Part shown: piece by piece, positions 1 through 11,930 of the stretch
Layout: the number at the start of each line of letters is the position of its first letter
Position numbering within the stretch: position 1 is the stretch's first letter
Assembly (NCBI GenBank): GCA_964017185.1
Contig: OZ024875.1
Coordinates: 61,871,043-61,935,042, forward strand
Source: Rugalucina vietnamica
Lineage: Eukaryota; Mollusca; Bivalvia; Lucinida; Lucinidae
DNA length: 64,000 nucleotides
Direction of reading: 5' to 3'
Made by a program: the position numbers and the translations under genes
The notes under the pieces: model-generated
Databases searched by the model: none
Seen by the model: the letters and a program-made list of their open reading frames with translations, nothing else
Told to the model about the DNA's origin: nothing

Positions 1-44
1 GATTGCAAGCAATCCCTGAGGATTGGAAAAATAAGAGCATTAAA

Positions 45-80
45 TGGATGTACGGGGAGACTTTTTAGGGCCGCCACACG
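45..80 (+). repeat. Short dispersed segment shared with the cadherin intron
   Basis: A segment reading GTACGGGGAGACTTTTTA-GGCC-CCACACGGCACAAC recurs near 29952-29993 and 30337-30371 with few changes, so it belongs to a dispersed repeat whose other copies lie in the cadherin intron duplication. Confidence 0.6.
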
Positions 81-231
81 GCACAACCACAAGAACTCTG
101 ATATAAAAAGGTACAAGTAGGCAAAGATCAGGAAAAGGCGCAATCAGAAAAAGATTCCCACTCCAAAAACCGAGGTGGGAAAAAACCAAACTAACAATCA
201 GGTACTTATACCATGAAACAATCTTCTTCAT

Positions 232-1225
232 TCTTGTGGTCACTCTAGCGCCTTTATTTTTCATTGGATCTTCTTCATTCTTGCAGGTAACAAGGACAAC
301 AAGAATATCTCGGATGGGTTCAAATTTCAGCCAGATCCGACCTCTGACTGTGGAGTTAGCTGCCCTTGAGTGTTTGTAAAATCATTATTTTGTGTTGTGG
401 CCACTCTAGCGCCTTCAATTTTGATCGGATCTTCTTCATACTTGGAAGTAACATGGATAGCCATAACATCACGTATGAGTTTGAATTTCAGCCAGATTCA
501 ACCCTTGACTGCAGAGTTATCTGCCCTTGACTGTGTGAAAAATCAATATTTAGTGTTGTGGCCACTCTAGCGCCTTCATTTTTATTCGGATCTTCTTTAT
601 TCTTGGAGGTAACAAGGACATCAATAACATCTCGGATGAGTTCGAATTTCGACCAGATCCGACCTCTGACTGCGGAGTTAGCTGCCCTTGAGTGTTTGAA
701 AAATCCATATTTTGTGTTGTGGCCACTCTAGCATCTTTGTTTTTCAGTGGATCTTCTTCATTCTTGCAGGTAACAAGGATAACTACAATATCTCGGATGA
801 GTTCGAATTTCGTCCAGATCCGACCTCTGGCTGCAGGAGTTATCTGCCCTTGAGTGTTTGAAAAATCAATATTTTGTGTTGTGGCCACTCTAGCATCTTT
901 GTTTTTTCAGTGGATCTTCTTCATTCTTGCAAGTAACAAGAATAACTACAATATCTCGGATGAGTTCGAATTTCGGCCAGATCTGACCTCTGACTGCGGA
1001 ATTAGCTGCCCTTTAATGTTTGAAAAATCAATATTTTGTATTGTGGCCACTCTAGCGTCTTCAATTTTGATCGGATCTTCTTCATTCTTGGAAGAAACAA
1101 GGATAACCATAACATCTTTGATTTCGAATTGGAGCCAGATTCGACCCTGGACTGGGGAGTTAGCCCTTGAATGTTTGAAAAATCAATTTTTAGTGTTGTG
1201 GCCACTCCAGCATCTTCAATTTTGA
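232..1225. repeat. 161-bp satellite, about six copies
   Basis: Head-to-tail copies begin near 232, 392, 553, 714, 876, 1038 and 1193 (period 160-162, last one 155). Each contains a GTGGCCACTCTAGC block, an ATCTTCTTCATTCTTGGA-type block and a GACCTCTGACTGCGGAGTTA block. Copies differ by scattered substitutions. Short frames on both strands here are a by-product of the array. Confidence 0.9.
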
Positions 1226-1419
1226 TCAGATTTAAAAAAAAAACAACAAAAAAACAAAAAAAAACAAAAAAAAAAAAAAAACAACTTTGTCCAGTGACTG
1301 TTCTTGTTGACTCTCAGGTGAGCGATCGTTGCCCTGGGCTACTTGTTATTTTCCGCAGTTTGTCCGAGACTTTGCCTTTTACATGTAAGCCTTCTATTGG
1401 GAGCCCGTCAGACTTTGTC

Positions 1420-1907
1420 TTAGAATTTCCGGTGTAGGAGTACATGGATTTGTAGAGTTGTGCTATGCTCATCAGTGTGCATGGGTCCCGTTGGTAGGGT
1501 TCGGTCCCAGGGGTCCATAGTTCGAAGACTGTGCCCCTCTGTGGGAGGCTTCCTTACCATCAAGGCCCTTGATGGTAAATGTATTAGGAAGTAGCGTACC
1601 TGTTTTTGGTTGTAACTCACTTTTTGGGCCTCAGTATCTTTTTTACAGCGTTCGGCTAGGGGAACTCCTTAAATTTTGTGGGTAGGCAGGGACCCTGGGG
1701 AGTATTAAGGTGGGTTTTTACTCTTGTCTCCACGACAGACTCCTCTGAAGTGAGGGAATATTCAGTTTGACTATTCGTCGAAGAGTTCGGCGTAATGGCT
1801 AGCACGGTGGCTTCATTGTCGGGGACACCGGACTCAATGGCGCTATTTTCCTGCTCTACGGAACTGTCCGAACCATCGCTGTACTTAATAGAGCAGTTCA
1901 TGAGCAA
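1420..1907 (-). other. Possible decayed coding fragment, unrecognised
   Basis: Two adjacent open stretches in different frames (1907-1656, acidic Ser/Glu/Thr-rich, and 1620-1420) could be one frame-shifted reading, for example the end of an old transposon protein. No motif identifies it. There is no start context or splice support. Low confidence that it is coding at all. Confidence 0.2.
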
Positions 1908-2841
1908 AGGAACAGGCGATTAAACACGGCGCTGTGTCAGGATTGGTTGCAATGAGAAGGCCTGATTAGCGTTTTCGTCGCAACATATTATGCCCATGTC
2001 GGGGCTATCCCAGTTTTCCACATATGTGGTAAAAGCCTAAACACCTGCTATATGGTCAGCCATCTTGGAAGAAAATGGAGAACTATGTGTTTTTGCAAAA
2101 AAGTAGAGAAATAAACACAGTTATTTGGACTGTGGGACAGCAGAAAGAATATTAGTATGTAGATATAACCAACTTGACGTGTATCCACAAAAGCTGGATC
2201 TGTTCCTCTGTCTTTTTTCTCTACCTACAATAACTAAATACCTATAGATTAGCTGCAGCAATTCTGTACTCTTCGGCGTCAGGTCGAAAAGTGTATGATG
2301 ATGCAGGATTACATAGACTAATGGAATTTGTATTTATGGGTCATTATCAAAAAATGGAGCAATCCAGAAAGGCAAAACGAAAATAAATAATTGTCCATTT
2401 TTTCTTTTTTAATGGGTTAGTTTTATTAACAGGGGCAAACAGAATATAGAAATAAAATATGCCAAGTTTAACTGAACAAATAGTGCACCAGCATTAATTA
2501 ATTGTATGGTACCCTTGAAAAAATATCAGTGCTGTCACGAACAAACTTTCTTGTGTAAAACGTTCATTTGATAAGACTTCCCCAATCTGTAAGTGGGGGT
2601 ATATATAACTTGTCACGAACAAAAATTCACACAAGCCTTAAATAACGAAGGAGAGAGCTCCAATGAAAATGCACATATTGTGATCTGTTTCTGAAGCGCT
2701 TTATTTTTATAGACATAATCTTGTACGATTAATCCAAAAATAATTTCAGCTAAAGGTTTACTATTTCAGTATAGTATCATTATATACCAAAAGCAATTAT
2801 GTTCATATGCTGCGTTTCTAGTATTTTAAATTATTATGACC

Positions 2842-2891
2842 GTGACAGCACTGATATCGTGACAGCACTGATGCTGTCGTGACAGCACTGA
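2842..2891 (+). repeat. Three copies of a 13-base motif GTGACAGCACTGA
   Basis: Exact or near-exact copies start at 2842, 2859 and 2879. Reverse-complement or variant copies occur at 2527-2539 and 5555-5619. Spacing is irregular (17-20 bases). Function unknown. Confidence 0.7.
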
Positions 2892-2989
2892 TAATTATCC
2901 GATCTCGCCTTTTTCATTCCAATGTGTGCGGAGTTGATGAATTTCTGACCATTACCTGATGAGCTTAGGGGCAGTGACTGACATAAGGT

Positions 2990-3075
2990 AGCAACCAATG
3001 AAGCCTCGGCTGATGCTCGAACCAGGGACACCTTTGCGTAGATCCAATGCTCTAACACAACACGTTCAAACGCAG
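2990..3075 (-). repeat. tRNA-like head, possibly from a SINE
   Basis: On the minus strand TTAGAGCATTGG (A-box-like) is followed 25-30 bases later by TGGTTCGAGCATC (B-box-like). There is no convincing acceptor stem or CCA end, so this is at best a tRNA-derived SINE head or pseudogene. Confidence 0.3.
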
Positions 3076-3599
3076 TGTAACACGTAAAGCGCAGTAGAAG
3101 CACTATTCAGCTTATCACTTTAAGCTGCAGCATGAGAAAATGTGTCTTTGGGCCTTTCGACCATGTCTGAAACAACCAGGATTGTTCACCACAAAAGACC
3201 GCAGGAAAATTTGGACCCTGTCTATGGAGTTTTCCGAAGGTGACGAACAAATTAGTCTATTGTCTGTTGACTGTAGCTCAGATATTCCGGAAGGATACCG
3301 CTGAGCTATTCAGACTACCTAAATTCAAGGACTTTTTCACAGGACGCCAGTATATTGCACCGGCTGGATTAGCCAGTCACGTGATATCAGCCAAAAAGAG
3401 GAGGCTTGCCGGTTTGCTGTCACGTCACAGTGATAGTTGTCAATCGAGTGCCTCACCAGGCTTGTAGCATTATCGGCGTACGCCCGAAGAAAATATATAA
3501 ATTAGATCTACTGTGAGAACACAATCAATTTTTGAGGGACTTGTTTACTCGAACTTTATATTATTATATTACTGCCTCCATTTTGCCTCATCAGGAAAA

Positions 3600-4935
3600 C
3601 ATGTCCGTGAAATGTGTACCCCCCCCCCCCCCCCCACACCCCCAAACCCCACTTTTTAATAATAAAACTGGGGTATGCAGGGGTATACCTATTTTTAGCT
3701 TACCTGAGCCGAAGGCTCACAGGTGAGCTTATAGTATACCCATGCTCCGCCGTCCGTCGTCGTCGTCGTCCACACTTTTCAAACAACGTCTCCTCTGAAA
3801 CCGCTGGGCCAATCGAAGTCAAACTTCATGTGGAGCATCCTTAGGAAGGGGGAAGAAAAAGTTATATATATGATACAGGTCACATGACCAAGATGGCTGC
3901 CATGGCTATAAATAGCAAAAACCTTTAAAAATCTTCTTCTCCAGAACCGGAAGGCCTATGATCTTGAAACTTGGCATGAAGCACCATGCAATGGAGCTCT
4001 ACAAAAGTTATATAAATCATGATCCTGCGATGACCTTGACCTATTTTATGGCAAGGTCAACTTGGGTCGCCAATGCATTTGAATGGGGAAAAATGATAAA
4101 ATGCTATTAAATGGGTAAAACTTACTGGGAATAAGTAAATAGACAGAAAATTAATGTTTATGGAAAAATTTTGGCCCCTGGGGGTTGTCTGCCCCTGCCC
4201 CGGGGCTATATACATGTATATTTCCATAATATTGAAACATCTTCTCCTCTGAAACCGCTTGGCCAATCGAAGCCAAACTTCATGTGGAGCATCCTTAGGA
4301 AGAGGGAAAGAAAGTTTATATAAATGGTCTAGGTCACATGACCAAGATGGCCGCCATGGCTATAAATAGCAAAAACCTTTAAAAAATCTTCTTCTCCAGA
4401 ACCAGAAGGCCTATGATTTTGAAACTTGACATGAAGCATCAGGCAATAGAGCTCCACAAAGTTTATATAAATCATGACCCTGGGATGACCTTGACCTTTT
4501 TTACAGCAAGGTCAACTTAGGCCGCCCATGCATTTGAATGGGGAAAATTGTTACAATGTCATTTGAAGGGCAAAACTTGTAGTAAATTGCTAATGGACTG
4601 AATCTTTATGATTTAAAAAAGAAATTGACTGCAGAGGTTGCTCTGACCCTGCCATGGGGTTATATACATGTATATTACCATTCTAGTCAAACAAGTTTAT
4701 TGGTATATATCTCAGGTCTCAGGTGAGCGTTTACAGGACCTTTGGTCCTCTTGTTCTTATTTTTGCTCCAAAACATAGATTATGGGTACTCGTTAGAACC
4801 GGTTCTAACCGTTGTATACCCACAATCTATGTTTTGGAGCAAAATTAAGAAAAACAGCATTTTTTTTCTACTGAAAATTTTCATTTAATAACAACTTTCA
4901 AAATCTCTGTATATTGCATGGGCATGTTTTCGTAT
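3600..4935. mobile_element. Fold-back MITE copy A, split by an insertion at about 3698-4748
   Basis: The family consensus seen across this window runs: ACATGTCCGTGTAATG end, ACCCCACTTTTATATA segment, a palindromic core around GTGGGTACTCGTTAGAACCGC, then ATGCAATATACAGAGA and an end ATGGGCAAGTTTTCGTAATG. Here the first part ends at 3697 and the core resumes at about 4749. The insertion is one unit of the 465-bp repeat family. Confidence 0.75.
3698..4748 (+). repeat. 465-bp-family repeat, two units, plus orientation, with terminal hairpins
   Basis: One end is a hairpin around GAGCCGAAGGCTC (3705-3720), the other a hairpin around AGGACCTTTGGTCCT (4734-4750). Two internal units share CTTCATGTGGAGCATCCTTA at 3824 and 4278, followed by GGTCACATGACCAAGATGG and a CCTTGACCT block. 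It sits inside fold-back copy A, so it inserted later. No coding capacity. Confidence 0.8.
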
Positions 4936-4967
4936 TTGTTATGTATTATGTGAAATATTAAAGTTAT

Positions 4968-4970
<3 letters not shown>

Positions 4971-5021
<51 letters not shown>

Positions 5022-5077
5022 GTGTGTGTGTGTTTTTTTTTTGTGTTTTTTTTTTTTTTGTTTTTTTTTTTTTTTTT
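4971..5077. repeat. Poly-T tract
   Basis: Fifty T in a row followed by a T/G-rich tail; explains the apparent poly-Phe and poly-Lys frames here. Confidence 0.95.
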
Positions 5078-5554
5078 ACCCAAAACAGATTTGGATACCT
5101 GTTACAACCGCCTCCTCGAGGTACATGTATATTAATTTGGTAGGTTTTACGGCACATCTGTGCCAGAAGTACCCCTCAAGGAAAAGGATGGCGTTTTAAA
5201 GGCAATTTTTCTGAATAAAGTGGGGGTTTAAAATTTCTTTTATACTGAAAAGGGGTAATCTTATTTGGAATGGACGACGCAAAAAGGGCATTTATCGAAG
5301 CTACAAACACACTGTCTCAATATCATTATGGGAGTACCGCCCCCGGGGATAATTGGATATACCCTGGTCGACGAAGAATTTTGTATTTGTAGTTTTGTAT
5401 CACCCCCACACACCTCAAATGGTTTTCAAGCGGATATAAATTGGCCACTTCTGGCCGCGGCTGGTGTTAGTAGCTGAGACCCTCTATGAAAGGCGACCTA
5501 GCTCCTTTCAGTCTAGGAAATTGCTTGAATCTACACCTGCTGACAGATGTCGAC

Positions 5555-5619
5555 TCAGTGCTGTCATAAATGCATCAGTACTGTCACGACCGTGACAGCA
5601 CTGACCGTGACAGTACTGA
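5555..5619. repeat. Inverted cluster of the GTGACAGCACTGA motif
   Basis: Two copies in minus orientation (5555-5566, 5575-5587) face two in plus orientation (5592-5604, 5607-5619), so the cluster can fold on itself; a partial copy lies near 5948. Confidence 0.65.
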
Positions 5620-6119
5620 GTTTCACACAGAAATTTAATTCTAATGACTAACAACAGAATGCAAAACTTTGCATGTCTATTCTTACTGCTCCTAAGTTGA
5701 AATTCAGTCATGGTTTTAAAATGTATGTGATATTTACAATAAGCGGCAAAATGCGTGTGATAGGACTGATGCTTGTAAAATTCCCACTCCAAGTCTGACA
5801 TGTCTTTATGGTATAGCAACGGAGTAATGCGATTTGTTCAAAAGTTTTTTACCGTAACTTCTTCAGCTTGGTGTCATCTACAAAACGCTATTGTTTTGAT
5901 CCGAGAAAATGATTTGTAACTCAGGTCAAAATCGATTTTCAATAACTGTGACAGCACTATATATGTGCCCCCACCCTTAAATAGCACTTTATATATCATA
6001 AGATTTTTGAATTTGACTTCAATAACATTCTATGCAATAGATGGTCACAGAAAATGTGATTTCTGTCAAGCTTCTTTTGCAATGGAAACAAATAAAACTA
6101 CTTACCCTGACCCTGGGAC

Positions 6120-8708
6120 ACGGTAACCAGAGGACCATTGGTCCTGAGAACGCTCACCTGAAGCCTGATCTTGGAGTATTAAGTCATAATGAAATGACCT
6201 TGACCTTGAATACTCACACACCTTTATTGACTTCATAAGTTGTCTGCATCTGCAAAGTTTCAGGTCTCAGGCTGCAATAGTTTCCAAACCCAGTGATTTC
6301 TGAGAAAACCATAATTTTAATTTTGATATTTAAATGACCTTGGGCCAAGGTCAAGACATGACCTTGACCTTCATTAATTACTTACCTTCATTGACTCCAA
6401 TAGTTGTCTGCATCTAGCAACTTTCAGGTCTCAGGCTGCAACAGTTTGTTTTCGCCTTTTCCCACCTGAAAGCCTATGTTTCCAAAATTGACCTTGCCGT
6501 AAAATAGGTCAAGGTCATCATAGGGTCATCATTTCAACACTATGATGGGCTGGAGTCCAAAATGCTACATACCAAGTTTCATGAAAATTGGCCTGCCGGT
6601 TCTGGAGAAGAAGATTTTTGAAAGGTTTTTACCGTATATGGGCGTGGCGGCCATCTTGGTCATGTGACCTGGATTTCGCGATCAAACTTTCGTCTCCCCT
6701 ACCCATGGATGCTCCACATAAAATTTCACTTTGATTGGCCGCGCAGTTTCAGAGAAGAAGATCTTTGAAAAGTGTGTATGGACAACAGAATGGCCAAGGT
6801 CAAGAGATGACCTTGACCTATATTAATCACATACCTTCATCTACTCCATTAGTTGTTTGCATCTACCACTTTTCAGGCCTCAGGCTGCAATAGTTTTCAA
6901 AAAATCCATAGTTTTCACTTCTTCCTATGTAAAAGCCTATGTTTCCAAATTTGACCTTGCCGTAAAATAATTCAAGGTCATCCAAGGGTCATCATTTTAT
7001 CAAACTATGATGGGCTGAGGTCCCCGATGCTACATACAAAGTTTTGTGGAAATCGGCCCACCGGCTCTGGAGAAGAAGATTTTTGAGTGGTTTTAACCAT
7101 ATATGGGCGTGGCGGCCATCTTGGTCATGTGACCTGGATTTCGCGATCAAATTTCGTCTCCCCTACCCATGGATGCTCCACATAAAATTTCACTTTGATT
7201 GGCCGCGCAGTTTCAGAGAAGAAGATCTTAGAAAACTGTGTATGGACAACAGACCTGCCAAGGTCAAGAGATAACCTTGACCTATATTAATCACATACCT
7301 TCATCTACTCCATTAGTTGTTTGCATCTACCACTTTTCAGGCCTCAGGCTGCAATAGTTTTCAAAAAATCCATAGTTTTCACTTTTTCCTATGTAAAAGC
7401 CTATGTTTCCAAATTTGACCTTGCCGTAAAATAGGTCAAGGTCATCCAAGGGTCATCATTTTATCAAACTATGATGGGCTGAGGTCCTCAATGCTACATA
7501 CCAAGTTTCATGGAAATCGGCCAGCCGGTTCTGGAGAAGAAGATTTTTGAGTGGTTTTTACCATATATGGGCGTGGCGGCCATCTTGGTCATGTGACCTA
7601 GATTTCGCGATCAAACTTTCGTCTCCCCTATCCATGGATGCTCCACATAAAATTTCACTTTGATTGGCCAAGCAGTTTTAGAGAAGAAGATCTTTGTAAA
7701 GTGTGTATGGACAACAGACTGGCCAAGGTCAAGAGATGACCTTGACCTATATTTATCACATACCTTCATCTACTCCATTAGTTGTTTGCATCTACCACTT
7801 TTCAGGCCTCAGGCTGCAATAGTTTTCAAAAAATCCATAGTTTTCACTTTTTCCTATGTAAAAGCCTATGTTTCCAAATTTGACCTTGCCGTAAAATAGG
7901 TCAAGGTCATCCAAGGGTCATCATTTTATCAAACTATGATGGGCTGAGGTCCTTGATGCTACATACCAAGTTTCGTGGAAATCGGCCCACCGGTTCTGGA
8001 GAAGAAGATTTTTGAGTGGTTTTTACCATATATGGGCGTGGCGGCCATCTTGGTCATGTGACCTGGATTTCGCGATCAAACTTTCGTCTCCCCTATCCAT
8101 GGATGCTCCACATAAAATTTCACTTTGATTGGCCAAGCAGTTTCAGAGAAGAAGATCTTTGAAAAGTGTGTATGGACAACAGACTGGCCAAGGTCAAGAG
8201 ATGACCTTGACCTATATTTATCACATACCTTCATCTACTCCATTAGTTGTTTGCATCTACCACTTTTCAGGCCTCAGGCTGCAATAGTTTTCAAAAAATC
8301 CATAGTTTTCACTTTTTCCCATGTAAAAGTCTATGTTTCCAAATTTGACCTTGCCGTAAAATAGGTCAAGGTCATCCAAGGGTCATCATTTTATCAAACT
8401 ATGATGGGCTGAAGTCCCCGATGCTACATACCAAGTTTCGTGGAAATCCGCCCACCGGTTCTGGAGAAGAGGATTTTTGAAGGGTTTCTACCATATATGG
8501 GCGTGGTGGCCATCTTGGTCATGTGACCTGGATTTCGCGATCAAACTTAAAATGCCACTACCCAAGGAGGCTCCACATAAAATTTCAACTACATAGGCCA
8601 AGAGGTTTCAGAGAAGAAGATCTTTGAAATTGTGGACGACGAACGGACGGACGCCGGATCATGGCCATCCTATAAGCTCACCTTGTGAGCCTTCGGCTCA
8701 GGTGAGCT
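6120..8708 (-). repeat. 465-bp-family tandem array, about five units, minus orientation
   Basis: Bounded by the same two terminal hairpins as the 3698 copy but reversed (AGGACCATTGGTCCT near 6130; TGTGAGCCTTCGGCTCA near 8684). The CCAAGGTCAAGAGATGACC block recurs at 6793, 7257, 7722 and 8187, a period of 464-465 bases. Because 465 is divisible by 3, the same short frame reappears in each unit and looks like a conserved protein; it is not a gene. Units are more than 90% alike by eye, so the expansion looks recent. Confidence 0.85.
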
Positions 8709-8710
8709 AA

Positions 8711-9538
8711 AAGTCGATAAAATAGCACTTCTAGCATCTCTTTTTTTGCAAATAACGTACTCGGAAACGTGAAATCGCGTGTGGTTCTAGTAAAGCACCG
8801 CGGAAACTAATATTATACATGGAAAAAGCAAACCTCGGACATCGCCATTAAGGACAAGGATTGCTCCATTTTTTGATAATGACCCTTATAGTAATGTGAA
8901 TGGCATCCAAATTAATTAAGAAATAATACAAACAACATTTATTACCTTGCTACACTCTGTAGCACCATAGGGTGTTTTAAAATACCGTTTGCGTATATTT
9001 CTGTCGCCCCGTCAGCATTTCTCACTTCAGAATTAATGGAAAATATGAACGATTTCTAATATCGCTGGGTACAAAACATCATTTACTTCGCAAAATGCCT
9101 CTGTCGCCCATACCTTTGAAATTCGTACGTTCAGTCACTGAATTGCCGCACTACCATACAAAACATTATTTACTTCGCAAAATGCCTCTTTTCCACTGCG
9201 ACAGTCGCGCATACCTTTGAAATTCGTACGTTCAGTTGCCGCACTACCACTGGATTTCTGGCGAACAGTGAATCTATAGGATGTTTTCGATACTGAGCTT
9301 TGCACGCATGTTACCACGAGATATATGCATATACTATGTATCAAACATGTTTAAACATTATGCAGAAGAAACTAGGACACCATAATTTAACATTATTATT
9401 GATATTTCAAATGAATACATGTCTTTAAATGGACACTAAAGATTAATTTTGATATGTAAACGAAACCGGGACAAAATATCGCCATATTGCTTTGCCTTGA
9501 GAACTTACTTGACCTCAGGAAATAAATACAAAATCGAA
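8711..9538. other. Region upstream of the amidase gene
   Basis: Unique-looking AT-rich DNA apart from an 88-base tandem duplication at about 9068-9250 (TTTACTTCGCAAAATGCCTC twice). No clear TATA or initiator was recognised; the amidase promoter presumably lies here. Confidence 0.5.
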
Positions 9539-9558
9539 ATGGCAGAAAAGAAAGGTAA

Positions 9559-9608
<50 letters not shown>

Positions 9609-11882
9609 CTGAGCAAAGAAATTACATATATAAAATACTGTTAATAAAATTAGGATATACATGTAATCAAAACGCATTGTAAATTCTCCAAAATTTCGCG
9701 GCAACAGAATTGCAAGAGATTCGAGACATACGAATATTTTGACGGGTAAAATTCAAAATGCGCTTCTTTCGCGAACCGTTTGCGACACTCGCACGAATGT
9801 CAAATGACAGTTTCGCAACTCAGTTCGCAAAACAGTCCCAAGGCATTCGCATACCAGTAAAAGCTTGACATTATTGAAAAAAAAAATGAAATAATCTTCA
9901 CGCAGAAAACAATTTTGCAGTTTTATTTTGCATCAATTCAAGTATAAATTCAACTTTCTTTGATTGTTGTTACTGTCACTGAACACATCTATAAAATATA
10001 CATGTACAGAGATTTTTTTAGCTATACGAAGTTGGTGGAACAAAACATTACACGGGATGTAGCGGGGTATACATTTCACGGATATGTTTTAATTGCAGAA
10101 CTCTACAAAACACCTGTGATAAAGCCCGCATCCCTGGAAGAACTGAGAGAGATTGCGCAGCAGTGGAACTTGGGCTGTACAGATGAAGAACTCGTCGATT
10201 TACAAGGTCTGCTCTATAAATTTTGCACCAGTCATTTGTATCCCCGGCTCCCCTAGGGCCGGGGAATAGCGGGGCTTTTAACTCTTCAATTTTTAAAGCC
10301 CGGCTTAAAGTCCTGCACTGCGGGACCAGAGTTGTGGTAAAATCCCTGATAAAAGGCCCCGGCTCCCCGGAGGCTGACAAAAATGTGGAACAACAGCTGG
10401 GAATTGCTCTGAAGAAACTGAAATATGAGGGAAGGGCTTGAATTTATGTTTAAAAATGTTCAGATGCATTTGCAGATTAAATACATTTGTAAGTACCATA
10501 AAAGTAATTAAGTGTTAAAAATACCATAAGTGTCTAATTTGAATTAATGTGGCCGCGTATCTGGCGGGAAATAAAAAAAAAAAAAAAATAAATAAAAATA
10601 AAAAAAACCCCGGAAAATCCCCGACACTGCCGGGACTCATCAGAGGTTAAAGCCTGGCACTTTAGCCCCGCTATGTCCCCGCCATTCCCGGCCCTAGAGG
10701 TGCCGGGGATACAAATGAGTGGTGCATTTAAAGATGTGGAAGGCATTGTATTGAATGTATGAGCATGTAGTCTAATTGGTACTTTGAAATTGGACCGCGA
10801 GCCCTCTTTGAGCACAATTTGGTTTAAAATTATGTCTGTTTGAAGACAGCTAATTCATAAGTTTCAAAACAGCCAGGGTGATGTTTCCTTTTGAAATAAT
10901 GTAGAAAAATACTCAAAAGAGTGACATCTCACGCTGTCTTACCGTTTTTGAATTCTATAACTTTATCATCAAGCGGCCATAACATATTACTTCAATTATT
11001 TTTGTGTCTTTCAGCTGACATTAATGCATCTTTTAGTACAAATTACCAACGGTTATCTGAAATAGTGACCCCAATCCCACCAGTGAAATATCCCCGGACA
11101 CCCGGGTACCGACCTACCCCAGAGGAAAACCCGCTTAATGCTTGGTAAGTGAACAAATAGAAGCTGGAAATAAAATGCGCTTGTTACACATGCACTCATC
11201 CGTAGTTTAGTATACTTACATACTTGGAATGAAAATTATATTATTAAAAACTTTAGTGAGTACAAAATGACCTTTATTGGGGCTTAAATTTATGATTTTT
11301 GAATGGTTTAAGCCTATGGAAAGTGTGAAGTATGTGCTAAAACCATGACTCGAAATAGTCAAATGATTTAAAGCATGTCAAATAAGCCACATACTGATTC
11401 AATGAACCCATTTCTTTGTTATAGGTTTCGAAAATGTGACATTCAAGGAGCCCCCGATGGAATTTTAAAGGGCAAGAAGGTAGCGATCAAGGACAATGTC
11501 TGTGTGGCAGGGGTTCCAATGATGAATGGGTCCCATATACTGGACGGTTATACCCTGGACACTGATGCTACAGTGGTCACTCGAATACTGGACGCAGGTA
11601 CATTCAGCCCTATCAATACACCAAATCTTAGAACATAACGAGGCTCTTACTTAACCTGCAAGTCTATGTATTTGTGTCGTTTTTATGCACTATATAAAAG
11701 AACTAGGGTAGAGCTTACAAAATCTCACCACTTTGAAATATGTTTGGTCTCCACACAAAATGATACAGAAAAGAAGTGTAAGTTATTTTGTTTTCTTTAC
11801 TTTCTATAACAAAGTGGATTGTTAAAATTCAGGACGACATTGTAAATGATTCATAATAAAAATGTGATATGTTTGTTCTTTT

Positions 11883-11930
<48 letters not shown>

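Larger units (their letters stand above)
2338..8885. mobile_element. Candidate 6.5-kb composite element bounded by a perfect 28-bp inverted repeat
   Basis: Bases 2338-2365 and 8858-8885 are exact reverse complements (starting GGGTCATTATCAAAAAATGG). Each is followed outward by TTAT (2334-2337 and 8886-8889), which could be a target duplication. The interior contains no transposase frame. It holds other repeats: GTGACAGCACTGA clusters, a fold-back MITE and the 465-bp repeat family in two orientations. A non-autonomous element heavily invaded by others is one reading; chance proximity of two solo MITE ends is the alternative. Confidence 0.4.

Noticed and set aside
5508-5819. 103-codon minus-strand frame
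   Set aside because: Overlaps the inverted GTGACAGCACTGA cluster; composition is random-looking and there are no motifs.
7044-8364. Three similar short plus-strand frames that look like a conserved protein family
   Set aside because: They are the same stretch of a 465-base tandem unit; 465 is divisible by three, so the frame recurs automatically.
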